Origin: CAYXXN01 sp964469055
GTDB lineage: Bacteria > Acidobacteriota > Thermoanaerobaculia > Multivoradales > JAHEKO01
Direction: 5' to 3'
DNA: 20,593 nt
NCBI GenBank assembly: GCA_964469055.1
Contig: CAYXXN010000033.1
Location: 1-20,593, forward strand
Every line of letters starts with the position of its first letter. The stretch's first letter is position 1. This document shows, piece by piece, positions 1-7,056 of this stretch. The notes below the pieces were generated by a model, which was not told where the DNA came from, made no database searches, and saw only the letters and a list, made by a program, of their open reading frames with translations. The position numbers and the translations under genes are program-made.

Positions 1-435
<435 letters not shown>

Positions 436-486
436 CGCTGCGCGACGAGGCGCCGCTGGGCGCCGGGCGAGCGTAGCACAGGGGTG

Positions 487-502
487 GCGCCCTGCCGGGC
501 GC
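487..502 (-). terminator. GC hairpin after the anti-sigma gene
   Basis: A perfect 6-bp stem (GCGCCC/GGGCGC) with a 4-base loop begins 3 bases after the anti-sigma factor stop on the minus strand. No T-tract follows, so it is a weak candidate for an intrinsic terminator; it could equally be an attenuating hairpin before the aconitase-like gene. An extended -10-like TGCTACGCT lies just downstream (470-478), so that gene may also have its own promoter. Confidence 0.3.
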
Positions 503-505
503 GAC

Positions 506-1288
506 TCAGCCCTTGAGCACCATCTCGCCGGTCGGCTGCGGCACGCCGCCCGCCGGCTCGACGGTCACCGCCCAGGCTTGAACCGACTCGGGGGCGGCGA
601 CGTCCGCGACGAGGACCGTGGCCCGCCCGCCCTCGTCGATCTCGAAGACACCCGCCGAGACCGGCACGCCGTCGGCGATGAACCAGAGCTGATAGTCCTT
701 GTCCGCCGCGAGAAGCGGCAGGTCGCTGGCGTAGAAGACCGCCTGGCGGGTTCCCGGGTCGTGGTAGGCGTGGCCCGTGGCGCCGGGGATCGAGCCCAGG
801 CCGGCGAGCAGGACGGCGCGTGTCCCGGGCGCCCCGACGATGCGGCCGGCCATCACCGTCCGCTCGAGATCTTGGCGCGTCGACTCGAGATCGCGCGCTA
901 GCGCCAGTTGCTCCTGCGCCAGCCGGTCGCGCTCGGCGGCGACGGTGTCCAAGCGGTCACGCAGCCGCACGTTCTCGAGCGCCAGCCAGCCGCCGAGGAG
1001 CGCCAGCAGGAGGGAGGCGGCGAGGAGCCACGAGCGTGGCCCACGCGCGGCAGCGGCCTGCTCGCCCACGGCCCGAAGTAGCCGCGCCCGGGTCATCGGC
1101 GAGGGCTCGACCGGCGGCACCGTGGCGGCCAGCGCCTCGAGTTGCCCCGTCCAGGCCGCGAGCTCGCGCTCAAGGTCCGGATCACCCGCCGCGAGCGCTG
1201 CCTCGAGCGCCTGGCGGTCCTCCTCCTCGAGCGCACCGAGGACGTACGCGGGAAGCAAGTCGAAGAGCTTCGGATCGGTTTCGGCCAT
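506..1288 (-). CDS. Anti-sigma factor, RskA/anti-sigma-K type
   Basis: A 260-residue single-pass membrane protein predicted to hold the ECF sigma factor encoded just upstream. Residues 1-60 form the cytoplasmic sigma-binding part (LLPAYVLGALEEEDR, typical of RskA-like N-termini). No HxxxCxxC zinc motif is present, so this is not a zinc-binding anti-sigma domain. One hydrophobic helix spans about 86-104 (SWLLAASLLLALLGGWLAL), followed by a heptad-rich coiled-coil segment to about 145. The C-terminal extracytoplasmic RskA domain runs to the end, with FYASDLPLLAADKDYQLWF and the final GVPQPTGEMVLKG, a common ending in this family. The ATG at 1288 lies 12 bases after the sigma factor stop, which fits a two-gene operon. 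In known systems, release of sigma follows regulated proteolysis of such an anti-sigma factor; the signal here is unknown. Confidence 0.9.
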   Translation of the reverse strand: MAETDPKLFDLLPAYVLGALEEEDRQALEAALAAGDPDLERELAAWTGQLEALAATVPPVEPSPMTRARLLRAVGEQAAAARGPRSWLLAASLLLALLGGWLALENVRLRDRLDTVAAERDRLAQEQLALARDLESTRQDLERTVMAGRIVGAPGTRAVLLAGLGSIPGATGHAYHDPGTRQAVFYASDLPLLAADKDYQLWFIADGVPVSAGVFEIDEGGRATVLVADVAAPESVQAWAVTVEPAGGVPQPTGEMVLKG

Positions 1289-1300
1289 ATCCCACGCCTA

Positions 1301-1858
1301 CTACGGAGACAACGCCTGCCGCAGCTTGCCCATGCCGAGCAGGATCCTCGATTTGACGGTGCCCAGCGGCTGTCCCAGCCGCTCGGCGACCTGGCGGTGA
1401 CTCAAACCCTCGTAGAAGGCCAGCTCGATGCACTGGCGCTGCTCGGGCGGCAACTGGTCGAGGGCGCTGCGGACCTGTCGCCCCCGGGCCTCGGCCTCGA
1501 GGTGGGCGGTGCCCACCGCCTCGATGGCGCCCGAGCCGACCAACTCCCGCCCGACCGTCTCCTCGCGCCGCGCCCTCGCCCCGCTCGAGCGCAGCCGGTC
1601 GATCGCCCGCGAGCGTCCCATCATCAGCAGCCAGCCGCGCGGGGTGGCCCGCTCGGCGCGGTACCGGCTCGCCTCGCCCCACGCCTGGAGGAAGGTCTCC
1701 TGCAGGAGCTCCTCGGCCACCTCGCGCCGGCCGACCAAGTGGGTGAGGACGCCGAGGAGCGCCGCCGCGTGCCCATCGAAGAGCTGGGTGAACGCCTGGC
1801 GGTCGCCATCGGCGATGCGCGCGAGCAGTTGCTGATCGTGGGCGACGGCGGAATCCAT
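1301..1858 (-). CDS. ECF RNA polymerase sigma factor (SigK-like)
   Basis: A 185-residue sigma-70 family protein with the two domains usual for ECF factors. Region 2 is near residues 15-85 (AFTQLFDGHAAALL, EVAEELLQETFLQAW, then RGWLLMMGRSRAIDRLR). Region 4 is near 130-180 (LDQLPPEQRQCIELAFYEGL, then SHRQVAERLGQPLGTVKSRI, the promoter -35 reading helix-turn-helix). The start at 1858 (MDSAVAHDQQLLARI) gives normal family length; the open frame continues upstream to 1963 but would then run through the start of the divergent gene. The partner anti-sigma factor follows 12 bases downstream, so the pair is very likely co-transcribed and probably autoregulated. Only 36 bases separate it from the divergent DUF4198 gene, which is therefore a natural candidate target. 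SigK-like is a similarity statement based mostly on the RskA-type partner. Confidence 0.93.
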   Translation of the reverse strand: MDSAVAHDQQLLARIADGDRQAFTQLFDGHAAALLGVLTHLVGRREVAEELLQETFLQAWGEASRYRAERATPRGWLLMMGRSRAIDRLRSSGARARREETVGRELVGSGAIEAVGTAHLEAEARGRQVRSALDQLPPEQRQCIELAFYEGLSHRQVAERLGQPLGTVKSRILLGMGKLRQALSP

Positions 1859-1894
1859 GCGCTCGCGGACCGCTGCTACACTCGATGCCCCGCC

Positions 1895-2704
1895 ATGCGA
1901 CGGGGCGCTCCATTCTGGCATGCCGCGCTGCTCGTTGCAGCGCCGCTGCCGGCCCTGGCTCACGATTTCTGGATCGAGCCCTCGGCGTACCGGCCCGAGG
2001 TCGGCGAGGTCGTGCGGCTACGACTGCGGGTCGGCGAGCAGCTCCTGGGGGATCCGGTGCCGCGCGACGCCGCCCTGCTCGAGCGATTCGTCGCCGTGAC
2101 CGCGAGCGGCGAGGAGGACGTGCGCGGCGTCGACGGCGCGGACCCGGCCGGCGCGCTGCACATCGTCGCGCCCGGCACGGTCCTCGTCGGTTACCGCAGC
2201 CGGCGCTCGCCGCTGGCGCTGCCCGCCGACCGCTTCGAGGCCTACCTGGCTCAGGAGGGACTCGAGCGGATCTCCGCCCTGCGCGCCGCCCGCGGCGAGA
2301 GCGCCGCGCCGAGTCGCGAGGTCTTCTCACGGTGCGCCAAGAGCCTCCTCGCCGGTGGCGCCGCCGGCGGCGCCGCCTTCGATCGGCGACTGGGGTTCCC
2401 CCTGGAGCTCGTTCCCGAGGCCGATCCGGCGAGCCTCGGCGCGGCGGCGCAGTTGCCGCTCACTCTCCTCTACCTGGACGAGCCCCTCGCTGGCGCTTTG
2501 ATCCGCGCCCGGGCGAACGCCGATCCGTCGAAGTTCATCACCGCGCGCACGGACGCCGCCGGCCGAGCGACGCTGCGGCTGAACGAGCCGGGACCATGGC
2601 TCATCACCGCCGTGCACGCCGTCGAGGCGCCGGGGGGCGTCGACGCCGACTGGGAGAGCTTCTGGGCCTCCCTCACCTTCGAGCTGGCGGCGGCCGGGGA
2701 CTGA
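1895..2704 (+). CDS. Secreted DUF4198 domain protein
   Basis: A 269-residue protein with a signal peptide (MRRGAPFWHAALLVAAPLPALA, cleavage about residue 22) and the characteristic mature start HDFWIEPSAYRPEVGE of DUF4198 proteins. The body shows the family pattern of GE-x-LLGDPVPRD, a middle segment with ERFVAV, and a late FITARTDAAGRATLRLNEPGPWLI region that reads as a carboxypeptidase-regulatory-like beta-sandwich, common in periplasmic metal-uptake accessory proteins. Some members are annotated as nickel-transport components; no transporter lies beside this one, so the substrate is not assigned. The ATG at 1895 was chosen because it begins the signal peptide. A weak TACACT -10-like box lies at 1877-1882. 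The next gene starts 7 bases after its stop, so it heads an operon with the M20 peptidase and hutF, and it diverges from the sigma/anti-sigma pair. Confidence 0.8.
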   Translation: MRRGAPFWHAALLVAAPLPALAHDFWIEPSAYRPEVGEVVRLRLRVGEQLLGDPVPRDAALLERFVAVTASGEEDVRGVDGADPAGALHIVAPGTVLVGYRSRRSPLALPADRFEAYLAQEGLERISALRAARGESAAPSREVFSRCAKSLLAGGAAGGAAFDRRLGFPLELVPEADPASLGAAAQLPLTLLYLDEPLAGALIRARANADPSKFITARTDAAGRATLRLNEPGPWLITAVHAVEAPGGVDADWESFWASLTFELAAAGD

Positions 2705-2711
2705 CGACGCC

Positions 2712-3869
2712 GTGCTCGCCGCCCAGGACCTGCTCGCCCGGCTCGTCGCCTTCGACTCGACGAGCAGCCGCCCCAACCAGCCGATCGCCGACTTCGTGGC
2801 CGCCACGCTCGACGGCAGGGGCGTCCGAGTGAGGCAGCTCCCGGCCGGGGAGGGCAAGGTGAACGTATGGGCCGAAGTGGGCCCGCCGCCGACCGGCGAC
2901 GGCAGCGGCCTGGTGCTCACCGGCCACCTCGACGTCGTGCCAGCCGGCGAGTCGGGCTGGGAGAGTGACCCCTTCACCCTCACCGATCGAGGGGAACACT
3001 GGGTGGGGCGAGGCGCCTGCGACATGAAGGGCTTCCTGGCGCTTGCCATCGCGCGCTGCGCCGGCGCCGCGGGGCGTGAGCTCGCCGCGCCGCTCTGCCT
3101 CCTCGCCACCGCCGACGAGGAGGTCGGCTCGCTCGGCGCCCAGCGCTTCGTCGCGGCGCCGCCCGGCCCGCTGCCGCGCGCCGTCCTGGTCGGCGAGCCG
3201 ACCAGCTCGGTGGCCGTGCGCCAGCACAAGGGACACCTGCGGCTTCGCCTCACGCTCACCGGCCGCGCCGCCCACAGCGGGAGCCCCCAGCTCGGCATCA
3301 ACGCCATCGAGCCCATGGGATCGGTGCTGGACGCTCTCTCGGCGCTGCGCCGCCAGCTCGCCGGCGAGCGCACGGCGGCGAGCGAACGCTTCCCCGATGT
3401 CCCCTACCCCGCCTTGAACGTCGGTACCATCGCTGGCGGCGCGGCGGTGAACGTCGTGCCCGATCGCTGCGTCGTCGAGCTGGGTGTGCGACTGCTGCCG
3501 GGCATGGGGGCCGAAGGAGTCTTCGAGCGCGTACGCGGAACGGTCGCTACCGCGCTGCGCGATGCCGCGCTGACCGACTGGCATCTCGAGGTCGAGAACC
3601 TCTCTCCGCCCCTCTCGACACCGGCGGACGCGCCGCTACACCGCGAGCTGTGCACTCTCCTCACGCAGCGCGAGAGCGTCGCTGTCAACTACTCGAGTGA
3701 TGGTGGGGCGTTGGCAGGGCTGGGCCTCGACTGCGTCCTCTGGGGGCCCGGCTCGATCGAGGTCGCCCACCGGGCCAACGAGTACCTGCCGAAGGGCGAG
3801 TGGGAACGCGCCGGCGATCTACTCGACGCGCTGATCGAACGCTTCTGCGGCACCGGGGCTGTTGCATGA
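2712..3869 (+). CDS. argE: M20 family deacylase, acetylornithine deacetylase-like
   Basis: A 385-residue, two-zinc M20 metallohydrolase, the same length as typical ArgE, which hydrolyses N-acetylornithine to ornithine and acetate. Metal ligands and catalytic residues are visible: GHLDVVPAG (His72, catalytic Asp74), GRGACDMKG (bridging Asp104), ATADEEVG (catalytic Glu136 and ligand Glu137) and a late IEVAHRANEYLP (His near 353). The dimerisation lid holds RAAHSGSPQLGINAIE, the family His that completes the neighbouring active site. The start is a GTG 7 bases after the DUF4198 stop with a purine-rich GGGGA just upstream. Its stop overlaps the hutF start (ATGA). No other arginine gene is present here, and the tight coupling to hutF raises the possibility that the true substrate is N-formylglutamate or another N-acyl amino acid. 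Family certain; ArgE identity moderate. Confidence 0.85.
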   Translation: MLAAQDLLARLVAFDSTSSRPNQPIADFVAATLDGRGVRVRQLPAGEGKVNVWAEVGPPPTGDGSGLVLTGHLDVVPAGESGWESDPFTLTDRGEHWVGRGACDMKGFLALAIARCAGAAGRELAAPLCLLATADEEVGSLGAQRFVAAPPGPLPRAVLVGEPTSSVAVRQHKGHLRLRLTLTGRAAHSGSPQLGINAIEPMGSVLDALSALRRQLAGERTAASERFPDVPYPALNVGTIAGGAAVNVVPDRCVVELGVRLLPGMGAEGVFERVRGTVATALRDAALTDWHLEVENLSPPLSTPADAPLHRELCTLLTQRESVAVNYSSDGGALAGLGLDCVLWGPGSIEVAHRANEYLPKGEWERAGDLLDALIERFCGTGAVA

Positions 3870-5167
3870 GCCAGGCCGAGACTCTCGCCACCGACTGGAC
3901 GCTCACTCCCGAGGGGCTGCGCCCCGAAGTCGCAGTCGAGGTCGGCGCCGACGGTCGCATCGCGGCCCTCGGCCCAGCCGCGGGCCGCGAAGCTCGTCGC
4001 CTCCCCAACCGGCTTCTCCTACCCGGATTCGTCAACGTTCATTCGCACGCCTTCCAGCGTGGCCTGCGCGGCGCCGGCGAGACGTTCCCCGAGGGCGCCG
4101 GCAGCTTCTGGACCTGGCGCGAGGCGATGTACGCGCTCGTCGAGTCGCTCGACGCGACGCGCTTCCACGATCTCACCCTCACCGCCTTCCGCGAGATGCG
4201 CCGCGCCGGCATCACCGCCGTCGGCGAGTTCCATTACCTGCACCACTCGCCGGCAGCCGAGGATTTCGCCTTCGACGAAGCGGTGCTCGCCGCGGCGCGC
4301 TCGGCCGGGATCCGCCTGACCCTACTCCAGAGCTACTACCGCACCGGCGGCATCGATCGCCCGCTCGTCGGCGGCCAGCTCCGCTTCCGCGTGCCCGATG
4401 TGGCCACCTACTGGCGGCAGCTCGAGCGGCTGGGTAGCGCTCTGGCCGGTAACGACCAGACGGTGGGCGTCGCCCCCCACAGCCTGCGGGCCGCGGCGCC
4501 CGCCGAGATCGCCGAGCTCGCCCGCGGGGCCCGCGAGCGGGGGCTGCCCTTCCACATTCACGCGGAAGAACAACGTCAGGAGATCGCCGACAGCGTCGAG
4601 CGCTACGGCGCGCCGCCGATGCGCGTCCTGCTCGACGCCCTGGGCGGCGCCGAGGGCCTGACCGCCGTGCATTGCACCCACACCGCGCCGGCCGACCTGG
4701 CCGAGTACCTCGCCCGGGGCGGCAAGGTCTGCCTCTGTCCCCTGACCGAAGGCAACCTCGGCGACGGCCACCCCACCCTGCCGCCAGGCGCCGCCGCCGA
4801 CGGCGCCCTCTGCCTGGGCAGCGACTCGAACGCCCGCATCTCGATGCTCGAAGAGATGCGCTGGCTCGAGTACGGCCAACGCCTCGCCGGTGAGCGCCGC
4901 GGCGCCCTGGCCGCCGCCACCGGTGAGCTCGCCGCCGTCCTACTCACCTGCGCCACCGCCGCCGGCGCCGACGCCTTGGGCCTCCCGGCCGGCCGCATCG
5001 CTCCGGGCGCCTGGGCCGACCTCACGACCGTCGACCTTGCCCACCCGTCCCTCGCCGGCTGGACCCCCGACACCCTCCTCGCCGCCCTCGTCACCGGCTC
5101 CGACAACGAAGTCATCCTCGAAACCTGCGTCGGCGGCGTCTGGGAGACCCACCGCCGGCCCGCCTGA
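3866..5167 (+). CDS. hutF: Formimidoylglutamate deiminase HutF
   Basis: A 433-residue amidohydrolase-superfamily enzyme that converts N-formimidoyl-L-glutamate to N-formyl-L-glutamate and ammonia in the five-step histidine degradation route. Zinc-site residues typical of the superfamily are visible: NVHSHAFQRGLRG (His59, His61), LPFHIHAEE (His232), AVHCTH (His269) and LGSDSNARISMLEEMR (Asp320). FWTWREAMY and the GSDSNARIS block are characteristic of HutF rather than of guanine deaminase or related proteins. The ATG at 3866 overlaps the stop of the M20 gene by 4 bases, so expression is probably coupled. No other hut gene (hutH, hutU, hutI, hutG) lies in the window. The 86 bases between its stop and the convergent DUF1353 gene hold no obvious terminator hairpin. 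Confidence 0.92.
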   Translation: MSQAETLATDWTLTPEGLRPEVAVEVGADGRIAALGPAAGREARRLPNRLLLPGFVNVHSHAFQRGLRGAGETFPEGAGSFWTWREAMYALVESLDATRFHDLTLTAFREMRRAGITAVGEFHYLHHSPAAEDFAFDEAVLAAARSAGIRLTLLQSYYRTGGIDRPLVGGQLRFRVPDVATYWRQLERLGSALAGNDQTVGVAPHSLRAAAPAEIAELARGARERGLPFHIHAEEQRQEIADSVERYGAPPMRVLLDALGGAEGLTAVHCTHTAPADLAEYLARGGKVCLCPLTEGNLGDGHPTLPPGAAADGALCLGSDSNARISMLEEMRWLEYGQRLAGERRGALAAATGELAAVLLTCATAAGADALGLPAGRIAPGAWADLTTVDLAHPSLAGWTPDTLLAALVTGSDNEVILETCVGGVWETHRRPA

Positions 5168-5253
5168 CCGCTCCCCAGCCGCAGACAGACGATGGTGCCA
5201 ACCCGGCTGAACAACAGATCAAGTAAGAGAGGTCGATGCTGCCCGAGGCGCCA

Positions 5254-5817
5254 TCACGACGACCAGAGGATCGTCGGCCGGTTGGTTGGCTTCGTCCCCC
5301 GCCGCACCGGGCCGATCCGCCGCAGGGGCGACAGGGCGCCGAAGAGAACGACCTCGAGCAGCCAGAAACCGACGAACAGCACGAGCGCGAACAGCGCGCC
5401 GGCCAGCACCAGCGACCCAGGCAGAAGGACGAGCGCCAGGACCCGTGTGATATCCCGTCGCCCATCTCGGAACCTCGACTTCACGAGCGACACGACCCGC
5501 ACCGCCGCCCACATGATCCACCGGCGAAGGAACGGGACTCCGAGCTCGGCCATGGCGCGCCGGAAAATCCCGTCGGCGTCGGCACGACTGACCTGGGGCG
5601 CGATTTCCCATAGGTGATCGTGGAGCACTGCGGCCCGCGTGTAGCGGCCAGAACGGGGGATCAGCCACTGGAAAACGGCCGGAACCGACGCGAAGTCGGT
5701 TCTCGACCCGGTAGGCACCACGAAGAGATCCTTGTTCCCCTGGTACGCGAGCGGCTCGACCAGGACCCACTCGATATCTCCGTCCTGCCGCGCAACCAGC
5801 TCACTTTCGAAAGCCAT
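5254..5817 (-). CDS. DUF1353 membrane-anchored protein
   Basis: A 187-residue protein. Residues 1-115 match the DUF1353 pattern: VPTGSRTDFASVPAVFQWLIPRSG, then a conserved AAVLHDHLWE and DADGIFRRAM with MAELGVPFLRRWIMWAAVR. The domain is known from phage and bacterial proteins of unknown function. A C-terminal hydrophobic stretch (about residues 133-165, VLALVLLPGSLVLAGALFALVL and on) suggests one or two membrane helices, followed by a basic tail. The ATG at 5817 is supported by an unusually good Shine-Dalgarno, GGAGGA, 7 bases upstream within a 12-base palindrome. It lies 35 bases downstream of the aminotransferase and on the same strand, so the two may be co-transcribed. No phage genes are nearby. 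Function unknown. Confidence 0.78.
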   Translation of the reverse strand: MAFESELVARQDGDIEWVLVEPLAYQGNKDLFVVPTGSRTDFASVPAVFQWLIPRSGRYTRAAVLHDHLWEIAPQVSRADADGIFRRAMAELGVPFLRRWIMWAAVRVVSLVKSRFRDGRRDITRVLALVLLPGSLVLAGALFALVLFVGFWLLEVVLFGALSPLRRIGPVRRGTKPTNRPTILWSS

Positions 5818-5818
5818 C

Positions 5819-5830
5819 GGAGGATCCTCC
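5819..5830 (-). promoter_or_regulatory. Palindromic Shine-Dalgarno of the DUF1353 gene
   Basis: GGAGGATCCTCC is a perfect 12-base palindrome. Its first half is a near-ideal ribosome binding site for the ATG at 5817, far stronger than those of the neighbours. In RNA the two halves could pair only with another copy of the transcript, because no loop separates them. The palindrome may be chance. Confidence 0.5.
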
Positions 5831-5852
5831 AGTGCTCGTTCCGGCTGCCTCT

Positions 5853-7025
5853 CTAACCCGCCAGCGTTATCGCCATCCGCTCCAACCCTTCCTCGATCTG
5901 CTCCCGCGAGCAGGCGAAGGAGAAGCGCACGTGGGCGTCGGCGCCGAAGGCGAGGCCGGGGACAACGGCGACGCGCGCCTTCTCGAGCAGGAACTCGCTG
6001 AACGCCACCGAGCCCGAACGGCCGTCGCGGTAGTGTGCCGAGACGTCCGGGAAAGCGTAGAAGGCGCCGGCCGGGGGCGCGCAGGAGACGCCGGGGATCG
6101 CGTTCATGCGTTGAGCGACGAGATCGCGCCGTGCCGCGTACTCGGCGATCATCGCCTCGACGTCCGGTTCGGCCTCGGCCATCGCCGTCGCGGCACCCGG
6201 CATGGCGAAGGACGTCGGGTTCGAGGTGGCGTGGCTTTGCACCTCGGCCACGGCCTGGATCACGGCCGGCGGTCCCAGGAGGTAGCCCAAGCGCCAACCG
6301 GTCATGGCGTAGGTCTTCGAGAACGAGCCCACCAGGACGACGGTTTCCGGCAACTCGGCGGCCAGCTCGGCGACGCTCGCGTGCCGGCGGCCGTCGTAGA
6401 GGAAGCGCTCGTAGGTCTCGTCCGAGATGACCAGCACGCCGCGGCGCGCTGCTTCCTCGGCGAGCCGCAGGAGCTCGGCGGCCGCCATCACCCCTCCCGT
6501 CGGGTTGCACGGCGAGTTGACGACGATGGCGCGGGTGCGCGGGGTGACGGCGGCGAGGAGCGGATCGGCGCGGAGCGCGAAGCCGTCGGCGGCGTCCGTC
6601 GGCACCGGCAACGGCTCGGCGCCGCAGAAGCGGATCTGCTCGGGGAAGCTCACCCAGTAGGGCGAAGGCAGGACGACCTGGTCGCCGGGGTCGAGGAGGG
6701 CCAGGAAGAGCTCGAAGAGGATGCCCTTGGCGCCCACCCCGACCACCACTTGGCCGGACTTCCAGGGCGCGCCGTAGTCGCGCGCGTAGCGCTCGGCGAG
6801 GGCGGCGCGCAGCTCCGGCGTGCCGGCCACCGCCGTATACTTCGTGAAGCCGTCGCGCAGAGCGCTCACCGCGGCCTCGACGGCACATCCCGGCGAGGCG
6901 AAGTCCGGCTCGCCGGCCCCGAAATCGAGCACGTCGATGCCCTGGGCTTTCAGCTCCTGCGCCCGCCGCGCCACCTTGAGCGTCGCGGACTCCCCGATGC
7001 CGGCAGCGCGCGCGGAGATCTTCAT
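5853..7025 (-). CDS. aspB: Class I/II pyridoxal-phosphate aminotransferase, aspartate aminotransferase type
   Basis: A 390-residue fold-type I aminotransferase of the aspartate/prephenate aminotransferase subgroup, moving amino groups between aspartate (or related amino acids) and 2-oxoglutarate. Seen residues: LDFGAGEPDFASP near 35-45 with the substrate-loop Gly, the NSPCNPTG block (Asn174), ISDETYERFLY (Asp202, Tyr205), the Schiff-base lysine in SFSKTYAMTGWRLGY (Lys237), and the C-terminal VRFSFA arginine that binds substrate carboxylate. The start at 7025 (MKISARAAGI) gives standard family length; longer starts would overlap the divergent dsbD-like gene. No clear Shine-Dalgarno precedes it. 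A TATACT -10-like box lies 18 bases upstream. DUF1353 follows after 35 bases. Substrate preference cannot be fixed from sequence alone; aspB is used in the broad sense. Confidence 0.88.
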   Translation of the reverse strand: MKISARAAGIGESATLKVARRAQELKAQGIDVLDFGAGEPDFASPGCAVEAAVSALRDGFTKYTAVAGTPELRAALAERYARDYGAPWKSGQVVVGVGAKGILFELFLALLDPGDQVVLPSPYWVSFPEQIRFCGAEPLPVPTDAADGFALRADPLLAAVTPRTRAIVVNSPCNPTGGVMAAAELLRLAEEAARRGVLVISDETYERFLYDGRRHASVAELAAELPETVVLVGSFSKTYAMTGWRLGYLLGPPAVIQAVAEVQSHATSNPTSFAMPGAATAMAEAEPDVEAMIAEYAARRDLVAQRMNAIPGVSCAPPAGAFYAFPDVSAHYRDGRSGSVAFSEFLLEKARVAVVPGLAFGADAHVRFSFACSREQIEEGLERMAITLAG

Positions 7026-7043
7026 CGTAGGAGCGAGGCGGCG

Positions 7044-7049
7044 AGTATA
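7044..7049 (-). promoter_or_regulatory. Candidate -10 box for the aminotransferase gene
   Basis: On the minus strand TATACT matches TATAAT at 5 of 6 positions and lies 18 bases before the aminotransferase ATG, in a 31-base gap between divergent starts. It overlaps GTATAC, so a plus-strand TATACC box 5 bases before the dsbD-like ATG shares the site. No convincing -35 box is seen on either strand. Confidence 0.35.
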
Positions 7050-7056
7050 CCCGGCG

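Noticed and set aside
1142..1894. Long plus-strand frame upstream of the DUF4198 start
   Set aside because: It is antisense to the sigma and anti-sigma genes, which have clear family motifs; the frame is open only because of high GC. The protein begins at the signal peptide at 1895.
1859..1963. Longer N-terminus for the ECF sigma factor
   Set aside because: It would overlap the divergent gene start and exceed the family length; the extra residues have no sigma-factor character.
5168..5253. Terminator between convergent hutF and DUF1353
   Set aside because: No stable stem with a T-tract could be found by eye in these 86 bases.
5254..5817. Prophage remnant suggested by the DUF1353 gene
   Set aside because: DUF1353 also occurs on ordinary bacterial chromosomes and no other phage gene, integrase or attachment site is visible.
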